From the NCBI GenBank assembly GCA_017448345.1, contig JAFSLP010000061.1, positions 1 to 54,848 on the forward strand: DNA of 54,848 nucleotides, written 5' to 3'. Below are positions 8,488 to 16,919 of this stretch, piece after piece. The notes under the pieces are model-generated. The model worked only from the letters and a program-made list of their open reading frames with translations, did not search any database and was not told the origin of the DNA. This DNA is from Paludibacteraceae bacterium (GTDB lineage: Bacteria; Bacteroidota; Bacteroidia; Bacteroidales; Paludibacteraceae). The stretch's first letter is position 1. Every line of letters begins with the position of its first letter. The position numbers were made by a program, and so were the translations under genes.

Positions 8488-9279
8488 ATGAAACTAATGG
8501 ACCGTATCAGAAAAAAACAAATCATTCCTGTCTTATTATTGGCAATGCTATGTACAGGTATGGCATGGGCGGACGAGACCACCAAACCTGCCTATCAGAT
8601 AGCCGACAACACGTTCTTCGACCCCACGCGCAAGCAGGAGAAGAAAGAGGCATACGTCTTCCGGACGGAGTACCGCCTCGAAGCCGGTTATGTGCAGCAC
8701 TGGCAGCGCACCCGCGAGATTACTTTTCCGGATATGTATCTCCACGGCGTGCGTGTTGGCGGAACGGTGACGTTTGTCCTGCCGCTCCGTTTCGGGCTGC
8801 AGACTGGCTTGCTCTATACCCTGCTCTACGGCAAGAACGAGCAGCACTGGCGTTCCACCGATGCACCGTCCGTGCAGGAGGAGTATATCGAGCACCGCGT
8901 GCTGGAGCATGACCTGACCGTTCCTGTGCGCGCATGGTACACCATTCCGCTATGGAAACAGCTGAACCTCTTCTTCTATACCGGTCCGCAGCTGCATATC
9001 GGTCTGGCGGAGAACGACTACATGCGCACCCATCTCAGCGAAGGGGCGCTGGCATGGCTCAACCGGCAGGGCATCCCTACCGAACCCTACGACAGGATGA
9101 AGGACCAACTCGTCCGCGCGAACATACAATGGGGTGTCGGCGGAGGACTGGAATGGGACCGTTACCGCCTGCAGTCCGGCTATGATTTCGGGCTCAACAA
9201 CCTTGTCCGCAACCGGCAGCTCGCCAAGCAATACATGTCCGAATGGGGCTGGTACATCAGCTTCAGTTATAGGTTCTAA
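8488..9279 (+). CDS. Outer-membrane beta-barrel protein (PorT/OMP_b-brl-like)
   Basis: 263 residues with a signal peptide (KKQIIPVLLLAMLCTGMAWA, ending near residue 29). Alternating amphipathic strands follow (YRLEAGYVQHWQ, LRFGLQTGLLYTLLYG, WKQLNLFFYTGPQLHIGLA), and the last residue is aromatic, in WYISFSYRF, as usual for barrel proteins recognised by the Bam machinery. It looks like a small 8- to 10-strand barrel. A related barrel style appears in the proteins at 18062 and 23703, but the sequences are not close. The function is unknown. It is alone on its strand, with its own promoter and a terminator shared with pckA. Confidence 0.7.
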   Translation: MKLMDRIRKKQIIPVLLLAMLCTGMAWADETTKPAYQIADNTFFDPTRKQEKKEAYVFRTEYRLEAGYVQHWQRTREITFPDMYLHGVRVGGTVTFVLPLRFGLQTGLLYTLLYGKNEQHWRSTDAPSVQEEYIEHRVLEHDLTVPVRAWYTIPLWKQLNLFFYTGPQLHIGLAENDYMRTHLSEGALAWLNRQGIPTEPYDRMKDQLVRANIQWGVGGGLEWDRYRLQSGYDFGLNNLVRNRQLAKQYMSEWGWYISFSYRF

Positions 9280-9281
9280 AT

Positions 9282-9317
9282 AAAAAATCGTCCTCCCGGA
9301 AGGAGGGCGATTTTTTT
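9282..9317. terminator. Bidirectional terminator between convergent genes
   Basis: A stem of about twelve pairs (AAATCGTCCTCC with GGAGGGCGATTT) around a four-base loop, flanked by an A-run on one side and a T-run on the other. It can end both the plus-strand barrel gene and the minus-strand pckA transcript. Confidence 0.85.
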
Positions 9318-9333
9318 GTTCTGTACGATAGAA

Positions 9334-9379
9334 ATCCGAGTTTATCGGAACTTATCGGAGTACCGAATTCATCGGAATC
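9334..9379. repeat. TTATCGGA-type spacer repeat
   Basis: Degenerate tandem units of the type TTTATCGGAAC follow the pckA stop codon. The same word, in the opposite orientation, fills 54740-54787 at the end of the window, and traces are seen near 11174-11202. Confidence 0.5.
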
Positions 9380-10982
9380 AGAGTTGCGGACCGGCAGCCA
9401 CCAGTGCCTTACCAGCCTCGTTCGACGTGTATTTGTCGAAGTTCTTGATGAATCGGGCAGCGAGGTCTTTTGCCTTAACTTCCCACTCGGCAGCATCTTT
9501 GTAGGTGTCACGCGGGTCGAGGATAGCAGGATCTACGCCCGGCAGAGCGGTCGGAACCTCGAAGTTGAAGAACGGAATCTTCTTCGTAGGAGCGGTAAGG
9601 ATGTCGCCGCCGAGGATAGCGTCGATGATGCCGCGGGTGTCGCGGATGGAGATACGCTTGCCGGTTCCGTTCCAGCCGGTGTTGACGAGGTATGCCTTCG
9701 CGCCGCTCTTCTCCATTTTCTTAACCAGCTCCTCTGCGTATTTGGTCGGGTGGAGCTCCAAGAATGCCTGTCCGAAGCAAGCGGAGAAGGTCGGAGTCGG
9801 CTCAGTAATGCCGCGCTCGGTACCTGCCAGCTTGGCGGTGAAACCGCTCAGGAAATAATACTTCGTCTGCTCCGGAGTCAGAATAGATACAGGAGGCAGT
9901 ACGCCGAATGCGTCAGCGCTCAGGAAGATGACGTTCTTGGCTGCAGGACCTGCACTGATCGGCTTAACGATCTTCTCGATATGGTTGATAGGATAACTTA
10001 CGCGGGTGTTCTCGGTTACGCTCTTGTCCGCGAAATCAATCTTGCCGTTCTCGTCCACGGTCACGTTCTCCAAGAGAGCGTTGCGCTTGATAGCGTTGTA
10101 GATGTCCGGCTCGCTCTCTTTGTCGAGGTTGATAACCTTGGCGTAGCAGCCGCCCTCGAGATTGAATACGCCTTCGTCGTCCCATCCGTGCTCGTCGTCG
10201 CCGATAAGCAGACGTTTCGGGTCGGTGGAAAGGGTGGTCTTGCCGGTGCCGGAGAGACCGAAGAAGATTGCGGTGTTCTTACCCTCCATGTCGGTGTTAG
10301 CCGAGCAGTGCATCGAAGCGATGCCGCGGAGCGGCAGATAGTAGTTCTGCATCGAGAACATACCTTTCTTCATCTCGCCGCCATACCATGTGTTGATAAT
10401 CACCTGCTCGCGGCTGGTGGTGTTGAAAGCCACGCAGGTCTCGCTGTTCAGACCCAGCTCTTTGTAGTTCTCCACCTTGGCTTTGGAAGCGTTGTAGATG
10501 ACGAAGTTCGGCTCGAAGTTCTCCAACTCCTCATCGGTCGGCTGGATGAACATGTTCTTTACGAAGTGAGCCTGCCATGCTACCTCTACGATGAAACGTA
10601 CTGCCAGACGGGTCTCTTTGTTAGCGCCGCAGAAAGCATCTACTACATACAGGTTTTTGTTGCTCAGCTCCTTGATAGCCAGCTCTTTCACCTTTGCCCA
10701 AACGTCCTCGGACATCGGGTGGTTGTCGTTCTTGTAGCCCTCGGTGGTCCACCAAACGTTGTCGTGGCTCTGAGCGTCATCTACGATGTATTTGTCCTTA
10801 GGCGAACGGCCGGTATAGATACCGGTCATTACGTTTACGGCGCCGAGCTCGGTCTCCTGACCTTTGTCATAACCGGTTAACTCAGGCTTTGTCTCCTCTG
10901 CGAACAGATACTCGTAGGAGGGGTTGTGTGCGATTACGGTTGCGCCCGTAATGCCATACTTGGTTAAATCCAATTCTTTCAT
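9378..10982 (-). CDS. pckA: Phosphoenolpyruvate carboxykinase (ATP)
   Basis: 534 residues, the normal size. The start [21 protein letters not shown] at 10982 matches family N-termini; the upstream extension lies in the leader. Key motifs are the P-loop [11 protein letters not shown] (about residue 240), the metal-binding GDDEHGW and EGGCYAK blocks, and TGRSPKDK near the start. The enzyme interconverts oxaloacetate and PEP with ATP. In anaerobic Bacteroidota it usually works toward oxaloacetate, fixing CO2 on the way to succinate. A promoter with TAatTTTG at 11052-11059 lies upstream. It converges on the barrel gene at 8488 across a shared terminator. Confidence 0.97.
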   Translation of the reverse strand: MKELDLTKYGITGATVIAHNPSYEYLFAEETKPELTGYDKGQETELGAVNVMTGIYTGRSPKDKYIVDDAQSHDNVWWTTEGYKNDNHPMSEDVWAKVKELAIKELSNKNLYVVDAFCGANKETRLAVRFIVEVAWQAHFVKNMFIQPTDEELENFEPNFVIYNASKAKVENYKELGLNSETCVAFNTTSREQVIINTWYGGEMKKGMFSMQNYYLPLRGIASMHCSANTDMEGKNTAIFFGLSGTGKTTLSTDPKRLLIGDDEHGWDDEGVFNLEGGCYAKVINLDKESEPDIYNAIKRNALLENVTVDENGKIDFADKSVTENTRVSYPINHIEKIVKPISAGPAAKNVIFLSADAFGVLPPVSILTPEQTKYYFLSGFTAKLAGTERGITEPTPTFSACFGQAFLELHPTKYAEELVKKMEKSGAKAYLVNTGWNGTGKRISIRDTRGIIDAILGGDILTAPTKKIPFFNFEVPTALPGVDPAILDPRDTYKDAAEWEVKAKDLAARFIKNFDKYTSNEAGKALVAAGPQL

Positions 10983-11051
10983 AAAATATATATTTTGTTT
11001 GATGTTGTTATGCTTTTGTCTTTCGCCTTCTCTGCGCAATTTAATCGGGTG

Positions 11052-11085
11052 CAAAATTACTACTTTTTTTGCAATTATGCAAGGA
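11052..11085 (-). promoter_or_regulatory. Promoter of pckA
   Basis: On the minus strand the -7 box TAatTTTG spans 11059-11052. A TTGCATAATTGC block about twenty bases upstream supplies the -33 region. The leader is about 65 bases. Confidence 0.65.
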
Positions 11086-11205
11086 AAAGTGCTTTTTTTA
11101 AGAAAATTTCTTAAAATTGTAACTTATGCTTTGCAAATGGGGCTTTTTTTACTCTGCCAAGCATGACGGGAAAAAACGGAAATAATCAGAATTTATCGGA
11201 AATAA

Positions 11206-11237
11206 TTTGCTTTTATAAAAAAAAAGCAGTACCTTTG
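11206..11237 (+). promoter_or_regulatory. Promoter of the Sua5-led gene run
   Basis: -33 box TTTG at 11206-11209, twenty-base spacer ending in an A-tract, and -7 box TAccTTTG at 11230-11237. The spacing is ideal for the Bacteroidota primary sigma factor. Confidence 0.8.
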
Positions 11238-11271
11238 CAGGCTGAAACGGTAGAAAAGGAAAAAGTAATCG

Positions 11272-11889
11272 ATGCGTTACGAGAAAGAGGATTTGGAGGA
11301 AGCGTTGCGTGTGCTGCGCAAGGGCGGTGTGATAGTCTATCCCACGGACACGGTGTGGGGCATCGGTTGCGATGCGACGAACGAGGAGGCGGTAGCACGT
11401 ATCTATGCTCTCAAACAACGGGAGGACAGCAAGTCCATGCTGGTGCTGTTGGACTCGCCTGCCAAACTGGACTATTATGTGGATGTGCCGGAAACAGCGG
11501 AGATGCTGTTGAATGTACAAAGGGACGATGTACCATGTACGAAGGATTTGGAAGACTCCGGCGATGATGCAAAACCTTTGACCATCATCTATCCGAACGC
11601 CCGGCACTTGGCGCCGAACCTCGTTGCCGGAGACGGCAGCATCGGCATCCGCATCACCGCAGAGCCGTTCAGCAAGGCGCTGTGCCAACAGCTGAAGCAC
11701 CCGATTGTCTCCACCTCGGCGAACATCAGCGGACATCCCACGGCGCGTTTCTTCCACGAAATAGAAGACGCCATCCTGAACGGAGCCGATTATGTATGCC
11801 GCTTCCGCAGAGACGACGGGACACCGGCAGCACCCAGCTCCATCATCAAAGTGAACAAAGACGGAACATTCCATATCATCAGACAATAA
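11272..11889 (+). CDS. L-threonylcarbamoyladenylate synthase (Sua5/YciO/YrdC family)
   Basis: 205 residues, a single YrdC domain. The enzyme makes threonylcarbamoyl-AMP from threonine, bicarbonate and ATP for the t6A37 modification of tRNAs that read ANN codons. Conserved motifs are YPTDTVWGIGCDATN (23-37), SKSMLVLL (53-60), KPLTIIYP (101-108) and VSTSANISG toward the end. Residues 81-100 (NVQRDDVPCTK plus a Glu/Asp-rich stretch) separate ETAEMLL from KPLTIIYP. In the relatives I recall these blocks are only a few residues apart, so I infer an insertion encoded by the GTAC repeat at 11514-11545. The conserved core is otherwise intact, so the enzyme is probably active. It is first in a plus-strand run. 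Confidence 0.9.
   Translation: MRYEKEDLEEALRVLRKGGVIVYPTDTVWGIGCDATNEEAVARIYALKQREDSKSMLVLLDSPAKLDYYVDVPETAEMLLNVQRDDVPCTKDLEDSGDDAKPLTIIYPNARHLAPNLVAGDGSIGIRITAEPFSKALCQQLKHPIVSTSANISGHPTARFFHEIEDAILNGADYVCRFRRDDGTPAAPSSIIKVNKDGTFHIIRQ
11514..11545 (+). repeat. GTAC heptamer repeat, copy 3 (in frame in the Sua5 gene)
   Basis: One of the best-preserved copies; the coding strand is read as VQRDDVPCTK. It lies between conserved blocks of the YrdC domain, in a place where no such segment is expected. Confidence 0.75.
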
Positions 11890-11918
11890 CAACATTCACC
11901 CGCAAAGGAACGGGAACT

Positions 11919-13190
11919 ATGAACCTGCGCAGAAAACAACAGTTATGGTATATCCTTGCCGACCTCGTCAGCAGCGAGTTGGTCTGGCTGTGTTTTCTGG
12001 GCTTCCGGTGGATGGTGTATGACGGTTTTGTGGACAGTTTCGGCGAGGTGCTGGTGCCTGCATTCAGTTTCTGGCCGCCCCTGATAGCCTACCCTCTGGT
12101 GTGTCTGACGGTCTATTACCTCTCCGGCTATTACCTCCGTCCGTTCCAGAAACCGCTCTGGCGCGAGTTCCTGCGGACTTTCGTCTCTGCCGCCGTCATT
12201 GCCCTGCTGTTCTTCTTCGTCATCATCATTGACGACGCTGCGGAGAACTACCGCCGCTATCTGGTCTCCCTCGGCGTGCTCTTTGCGCTGCAGTTCACGC
12301 TCAGTTATATACCGCGTCTGACTATCACCCTCCTGTCCCGCCGCAGAGGCGTTTTGCGCACCAAGACGGTTCATTCCATGGATGAGGCGCAGCAGCTGGC
12401 AGCGGGAGAACAGGACGAAGTAATCATTGATCTGCCCACCGGTTATACCGACCGGCAGTTGTACGAACTGATTGCACGCCTGTACCCGCTCTCCTGCGAG
12501 ATAAGTATGGTTCCGCGCGTGTATGACATGCTCACCGGAGCTGCCCGGATAGGGCACCTCGACCGCCCTTCGCTCATCCGTATCACCGAGCATCATATGA
12601 CCGACGCCGAGCTGTGTATCAAACGGGCGTTCGACATCGTTTTCTCGCTCTCGGGGCTGGTGCTCCTCTCGCCGCTCTTTGCGTTCATCGCCCTGCAGGT
12701 CAAACTGTCCTCACGCGGACCGGTGTTCTACTCGCAGGAGCGTATAGGGCTCTACGGACTGCCCTTCCGCATCTATAAGTTCCGCACGATGGTTGACCAT
12801 GCCGAACAAGACGACCGGCCGCAGCTCACTGCCGATAATGACCCGCGTATCACCTCCGCCGGCAAATGGCTGCGCAAATACCGGCTGGACGAACTGCCGC
12901 AGCTGTGGAACATCCTCACGGGCGACATGTCCGTTGTCGGACCAAGACCGGAGCGGGCGTTTTTCATCACGCAGATTATGGCGGAAGCACCGTATTACTG
13001 CCTACTGTACAAGGTACGTCCGGGGCTGACCAGCTGGGGGCCCATCCGCGTAGGCTATACCGACACCATGGAGAAGATGATTGAACGGCTCAACTGCGAC
13101 GTCGTCTATGTGGAAAACATGAGCCTCCTGCTGGATATGAAGATTCTCTTTTACACCATCGGAGTCATCCTCCGGGGCAAAGGCAAATAA
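11919..13190 (+). CDS. Polyprenyl-phosphate sugar-1-phosphate transferase (WcaJ/exopolysaccharide type)
   Basis: 423 residues from MNLRRKQQLWYILADLVSSE; AAAGGA lies eleven bases upstream. Four N-terminal membrane segments (about 10-130) and a central soluble region precede the bacterial sugar transferase domain. Its signatures are KRAFDIVFSLSGLVLLSP, SRGPVFYSQERIG, FRIYKFRTM and RLDELPQLWNILTGDMSVVG. Such enzymes load the first sugar phosphate onto undecaprenyl phosphate at the inner membrane to start capsule, exopolysaccharide or O-glycan synthesis. No other polysaccharide genes are adjacent, which suggests a housekeeping role such as general O-glycosylation. It follows Sua5 by 29 bases. Confidence 0.88.
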   Translation: MNLRRKQQLWYILADLVSSELVWLCFLGFRWMVYDGFVDSFGEVLVPAFSFWPPLIAYPLVCLTVYYLSGYYLRPFQKPLWREFLRTFVSAAVIALLFFFVIIIDDAAENYRRYLVSLGVLFALQFTLSYIPRLTITLLSRRRGVLRTKTVHSMDEAQQLAAGEQDEVIIDLPTGYTDRQLYELIARLYPLSCEISMVPRVYDMLTGAARIGHLDRPSLIRITEHHMTDAELCIKRAFDIVFSLSGLVLLSPLFAFIALQVKLSSRGPVFYSQERIGLYGLPFRIYKFRTMVDHAEQDDRPQLTADNDPRITSAGKWLRKYRLDELPQLWNILTGDMSVVGPRPERAFFITQIMAEAPYYCLLYKVRPGLTSWGPIRVGYTDTMEKMIERLNCDVVYVENMSLLLDMKILFYTIGVILRGKGK

Positions 13191-13201
13191 CTCACGCTAT
13201 T

Positions 13202-13357
13202 ATGACATACGATGAAGCTGTCTCACGCGCGGAGACGATTATCGCGCAACTCGAACAGGCTGAAGCCATCAGCTTGGAAGAATATCACCGGCTTGCCAAG
13301 GAGGCGACCGGACTGTTACAGTTTTGCAAACAACAAATAGAAAAATCATATGAGTAA
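13202..13357 (+). CDS. xseB: Exodeoxyribonuclease VII small subunit (probable)
   Basis: 51 residues, MTYDEAVSRAETIIAQLEQA followed by ISLEEYHRLAKEATGLLQFCKQQIEKS. The two-helix pattern with an initial tyrosine/aspartate segment and the Leu-x-x-Cys-Lys part of the second helix fits the XseB family. XseB pairs with XseA to degrade single-stranded DNA. It is shorter than most XseB proteins (60-80 residues), ends right after the second helix, and has no xseA next to it. The next gene begins eight bases before this stop, so the two are translationally coupled. Confidence 0.7.
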   Translation: MTYDEAVSRAETIIAQLEQAEAISLEEYHRLAKEATGLLQFCKQQIEKSYE

Positions 13358-13877
13358 ACACAACAACACCAGTAATACCAACAGCGACCTGCACGCCATG
13401 TACCGCCGGTGGGCATATATGGCTGTTGCTATCTTGGCGTCCGCGCTGCTGTTCCTCAAACCCGTCTTCTCGTTCGGAGACGACAAAGGCATCATCTACG
13501 TCCGCAGTTTCCAGATGGACCGGACACATTTCTGGGTCACGCAGACCGAACTGGAAACGGGCATTGAGCATGTCACGGCGGTCATGTCCGTCAAATGGCT
13601 GGACCGGTGCAACAAAATCATGCTCTGGGGATCCATCTTGTGCCTGCTGTGTTTCTTCAACAACCAATGGCGGTTCTGGATAGCCCTCGCCACATCCCTT
13701 GCAGCCGGAGCCTATTATCTGCTCATGGCGTATTATGCGATGAAGATTTCCGACCTCCATTACGCCACCTTGTACCCTACCGTCATGGCTATACTCCCTG
13801 CCATCGTCCTGCAGATGATGGCACTTGTCCAGCGCAACGTCCGGCATATCGGGATGTACCGCGACGAAGAGGAATAA
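13350..13877 (+). CDS. DUF4293-like four-helix membrane protein
   Basis: 175 residues with four hydrophobic segments: AYMAVAILASALLFLKPVFSF, IMLWGSILCLLCFF, FWIALATSLAAGAYYLLMAYYAM and LYPTVMAILPAIVLQMMALV. Between the first two lies a soluble loop of about 55 residues. Length and layout match the Bacteroidota DUF4293 family, a membrane protein of unknown function. Start overlaps the xseB-like gene. The TPP riboswitch begins four bases after its stop codon. Confidence 0.65.
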   Translation: MSKHNNTSNTNSDLHAMYRRWAYMAVAILASALLFLKPVFSFGDDKGIIYVRSFQMDRTHFWVTQTELETGIEHVTAVMSVKWLDRCNKIMLWGSILCLLCFFNNQWRFWIALATSLAAGAYYLLMAYYAMKISDLHYATLYPTVMAILPAIVLQMMALVQRNVRHIGMYRDEEE

Positions 13878-13881
13878 TCAA

Positions 13882-13967
13882 TTTTTTAACACTCATTCGG
13901 GGTGCCCTTCGCTTTAGGAGCTGAGATCATACCCGTAGAACTTAGGCGGGTAATGCCGTCAAAGAAA
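13882..13967 (+). promoter_or_regulatory. TPP (thiamine pyrophosphate) riboswitch
   Basis: The core is clearly THI-box: CGGGGTGC (13898-13905), CTGAGATCATACCC (13921-13934), then GTAGAACTTA and GGTAATGCC. These match the conserved CGGGGTGC, CUGAGA-AUACCC and GAAC-UAAUGCC blocks of the element. A T-run at 13882-13887 can pair with AAAGAAAA at the end to form P1, placing the start codon of the receptor directly next to it. There is no terminator hairpin or T-run, so regulation is probably at translation initiation. Confidence 0.9.
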
Positions 13968-16199
13968 ATGAAAAAACAACCGTTATGTATCAGCCGTGCA
14001 TGGCTGATGTTCATGAGCGCCATCGCGCTCGTCCCTTCTGCGCAACTGAGTGCGCAGAGTAACGCGCAGACCGCTGCGCAAGTTTCCCGACAGGACACCC
14101 TCTCCGCCGATGACTTCACCCTTCAGGAGATAGTCGTCAGTGCGCCTGTAATGCAGTCCGTCAACAGCAAGCAGGAGATGAAGCACGCAGAGCTGAACCG
14201 GGACAACACCGGTCAGAACCTGCCTTATCTGCTTTCTGTCACGCCGTCGCTGGTGAGTACTTCCGATGACGGTCTGGGAATAGGATACACGTATTTCCAT
14301 GTGCGCGGAACTGACCAGACACGCATCAACATGACCATCAACGAAGTGCCGCTCAATGATGCGGAGAGCCAGTCTGTCTTCTGGGTCAACCTCACCGATA
14401 TGGCAAGCGGAATCAGTTCCCTGCAGGTGCAGCGCGGGGTAGGCACCAGCGCCAACGGAGGAAGCAGTTTCGGTGCATCGGTCAACCTCCGGACACTCGA
14501 TGCCTCTGTGCCGCAGAGCGCACACCCGGGTCCTGTACGAGCCGAACTGGATTTCAACGGAGGCATGTACAACACCTTCCGCGAGATGGTCAAAGCCGAT
14601 GTCTATCTCGGTGACCGGCTGGAGAAGAAAGGTGCATGGCATATCGGCGCACGGTTCTCCAAAGTCAATTCCGACGGTTATATAAGGCGTGCCAAATCAG
14701 ACCTCCTCAGCTATCAGGCGGAAGCCGGTTGGCAGAACGCCAAGACTGCTGTCACACTCACCGCTTTTGGCGGCAAGGAGAAGACCTACATGGCGTGGTA
14801 CGGCGTGGATTATGCCACGGCTTGGGGACTGGGAGGCGCTGACAGACGGTACAACCCGGCAGGAGAGTATATCGACAAAGACGGCAATACCGCCTATTAC
14901 GACAACCAGACCGACAACTATCAGCAGCACCATGTGCATCTGCATGTGGGGCACCGCTTTAACATGCACTGGACCCTCTCCGCCACGGCACATTACACCT
15001 ACGGCACCGGCTATTACGAGATGCTCATACCGGATTACAACACCTACCTTGCCGACAACATCACACAGAAAGGACTCCGCAACCATTTCTACGGAGGTAT
15101 TCTCACCAGCAAGTACGTGCACGAGAAAGTGGATGTACAGTTCGGTCTGGCGCTCAATCGCTACCGGGGACTGCAATACGGAAATATCGACACCACATGT
15201 ACGGGCAATCAGTTCATCCCCTATTACGAAGGCTACGGACTCAAGACCGACGCGAACGTCTATGCCAAAGCCAACTGGCGTGTGCTGCACAGGGGACAGG
15301 AGAAACTCAGCCTCTACGGAGACCTGCAATACCGATTGGTGGATTACCGTATATGGGGCGACAACGAGGAGACCAGTGCCTTGCATGCCGTAGAGACAAT
15401 AGACAAACACCATACATGGCATTTCTTCAACCCCAAGGCGGGACTGACATACGATAACCACGGGCACCGCCTCTCCGCCACGTTCGCTCTCGCTCACCGA
15501 GAACCTACACGCAATAATTTTGTTGCGAACACTGCCTCGACAGACCCGAAGGCGGAACGGCTGTACGACTATGAGCTGGGCTACAGTTACGCCTCGGCGG
15601 GACTACTGCAAAGCGGTTATGCCATCCCTTGGACAGTGGGGCTCAACCTCTATTTCATGGACTATGACAACCAGCTGATTACCACAGGGGATGTCAGCTC
15701 CGTAGGATACCTGATCACCACCAATGTCAAAGACTCTTACCGCACAGGCGCGGAGTTCCAGTTCGGCGTGGAGTGGACCCGATGGTTCGCATGGAAAGGC
15801 AACCTCACGTGGAGCCGCAACCGGTGGAAGGACAACAACGTATGGCGTACTATCTCGTTCTCGCCGGACTGGACAGCAGGAAACATCTTCTCTTTCCACG
15901 CCGCTGGTTTCAACGCCGACATACAGACGCTCGTCGTCAGCAGTCAGTACCTCGGCAACAACGAAGCCCCGGACGCACAACTCAAAGCCTATTCGGTCAC
16001 CAACCTGATGATGACTTATGCGCTGCCGTTCCACAAACTGCGTAACGCGAAGAATATACCTGACATCACACTCAAATGCCAGATAAACAACCTCTTTGAC
16101 ACCAAGTATGTCAATAACGGCGGTACAGACGGCACGTATGTCTGGTTCTTCCCGCAGGCTGGCATCAATGTACATGCCGGATTTGCCGTACGATGGTAA
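13968..16199 (+). CDS. TonB-dependent receptor, probable thiamine transporter
   Basis: 743 residues from MKKQPLCISRAWLMF. Earlier in-frame ATG codons lie inside the riboswitch and are rejected. A signal region ends near residue 32 (LSAQ). A plug domain follows (ADDFTLQEIVVSAPV; VRGTDQTRINMTINEVPLND; SSLQVQRGVGTSANGGSSFG), then a 22-strand-type barrel to a C-terminal end in VHAGFAVRW. Such receptors import large or scarce nutrients across the outer membrane using TonB energy. The TPP riboswitch directly in front makes thiamine or a thiamine derivative the likely substrate, as for OMPthi-type receptors of Bacteroides. No SusD partner is present, which fits a vitamin receptor rather than a glycan system. 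An intrinsic terminator follows. Confidence 0.9.
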   Translation: MKKQPLCISRAWLMFMSAIALVPSAQLSAQSNAQTAAQVSRQDTLSADDFTLQEIVVSAPVMQSVNSKQEMKHAELNRDNTGQNLPYLLSVTPSLVSTSDDGLGIGYTYFHVRGTDQTRINMTINEVPLNDAESQSVFWVNLTDMASGISSLQVQRGVGTSANGGSSFGASVNLRTLDASVPQSAHPGPVRAELDFNGGMYNTFREMVKADVYLGDRLEKKGAWHIGARFSKVNSDGYIRRAKSDLLSYQAEAGWQNAKTAVTLTAFGGKEKTYMAWYGVDYATAWGLGGADRRYNPAGEYIDKDGNTAYYDNQTDNYQQHHVHLHVGHRFNMHWTLSATAHYTYGTGYYEMLIPDYNTYLADNITQKGLRNHFYGGILTSKYVHEKVDVQFGLALNRYRGLQYGNIDTTCTGNQFIPYYEGYGLKTDANVYAKANWRVLHRGQEKLSLYGDLQYRLVDYRIWGDNEETSALHAVETIDKHHTWHFFNPKAGLTYDNHGHRLSATFALAHREPTRNNFVANTASTDPKAERLYDYELGYSYASAGLLQSGYAIPWTVGLNLYFMDYDNQLITTGDVSSVGYLITTNVKDSYRTGAEFQFGVEWTRWFAWKGNLTWSRNRWKDNNVWRTISFSPDWTAGNIFSFHAAGFNADIQTLVVSSQYLGNNEAPDAQLKAYSVTNLMMTYALPFHKLRNAKNIPDITLKCQINNLFDTKYVNNGGTDGTYVWFFPQAGINVHAGFAVRW

Positions 16200-16239
16200 C
16201 TTGTAACCTGAATCGGTCATTCGCGTTTTTGGTTTAACC

Positions 16240-16284
16240 CCCCTTGAATGGGCACTTTATACCCGTTCAAGGGGTGCTTTTTGC
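16240..16284 (+). terminator. Terminator of the receptor transcript
   Basis: CCCCTTGAATGGG (16240-16252) pairs with CCCGTTCAAGGGG (16262-16274), and a T-rich stretch follows. Strong intrinsic terminator. Confidence 0.88.
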
Positions 16285-16346
16285 CAAAAAACAACAGAAA
16301 AAACAAAAAAAATGCGCAAATCCTTGCGTATGTCAAAAAAAAGCAG

Positions 16347-16354
16347 TACCTTTG
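16347..16354 (+). promoter_or_regulatory. Promoter for tRNA-Glu and rpsT
   Basis: -7 box TAccTTTG after an A-tract, with TTGCGTATG about twenty bases upstream as -33 region. It would transcribe the AAATGGT-type spacer, the tRNA and then rpsT. Confidence 0.7.
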
Positions 16355-16397
16355 CACCCGCTTTTCGCCATTTGGCTGAATTTCCCAATGACCGGAT

Positions 16398-16456
16398 AAA
16401 TGGTAAATGGTAAATGACCAAATGGTAAATTGCGAGCTCACGACCATATATGGTCG
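16398..16456. repeat. AAATGGT spacer repeat and perfect 16-bp palindrome
   Basis: 16398-16430 holds tandem AAATGGT/AAATGAC units like those between the MATE gene and pepD. At 16441-16456 lies CGACCATATATGGTCG, a perfect palindrome ending seven bases before the tRNA. In the transcript it would form a short hairpin; as DNA it could bind a dimeric regulator. Confidence 0.7.
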
Positions 16457-16463
16457 CTCGCTC

Positions 16464-16535
16464 GGTGCCATCGTATAACGGTTAGTACTCAAGATTTTCA
16501 TTCTTGCAATAGGGGTTCGATTCCCCTTGGCACTA
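16464..16535 (+). tRNA. tRNA-Glu (anticodon TTC)
   Basis: A full cloverleaf is visible. The acceptor GGTGCCA pairs with TGGCACT (with a terminal G-U, as in other tRNA-Glu). The anticodon stem CAAGA/TCTTG encloses TTTTCAT with anticodon TTC. The T-arm is GGGG-TTCGATT-CCCC. The CCA end is not encoded. Confidence 0.95.
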
Positions 16536-16664
16536 CAAGACCTTCCCTAAAGTCACGTCCCAAGGCTTTTCCTCTCATCGCCGAGGGATATTACTAAAAC
16601 CCGCCCTGATATGGTTTCGAACAACATCGACCGTGCATGGGCGACAAAACAACAAAGAAACAAT

Positions 16665-16919
16665 ATGGCAAACCACAAAAGTTCTTTGAAGCGTATCCGC
16701 CAGACGGCAGCGCGCAAAGCACACAACCACTACTACGCTAAAACCGCACGTAACGCTGTGCGCGACCTGCGCAAGACTACCGACAAAGCCGCTGCTGCTG
16801 CAGCACTGCCCAAGGTAAGCTCTATGCTTGACAAACTGGCTAAACGCAACATCATTCACAACAACAAAGCCGCTAATCTCAAATCGAAACTGGCACGCTT
16901 CGTGAACAAGCTTGCTTAA
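16665..16919 (+). CDS. rpsT: 30S ribosomal protein S20
   Basis: 84 residues, [20 protein letters not shown] to FVNKLA, the expected length. It is a Lys/Arg-rich three-helix protein that binds 16S rRNA. The family start is MANHKSS; the upstream in-frame ATG at 16611 is not used. It lies behind tRNA-Glu in the same transcript. The last codons and the stop are part of a 31-bp unit that is tandemly repeated downstream. Confidence 0.97.
   Translation: MANHKSSLKRIRQTAARKAHNHYYAKTARNAVRDLRKTTDKAAAAAALPKVSSMLDKLAKRNIIHNNKAANLKSKLARFVNKLA

Noticed and set aside
9384..10880. 498-codon plus-strand frame opposite pckA
   Set aside because: pckA is certain; the opposite frame has odd composition and no start signals.
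13968..16199. Polysaccharide utilisation locus (SusC/SusD)
   Set aside because: No SusD neighbour or glycan enzyme; a TPP riboswitch points to a vitamin.
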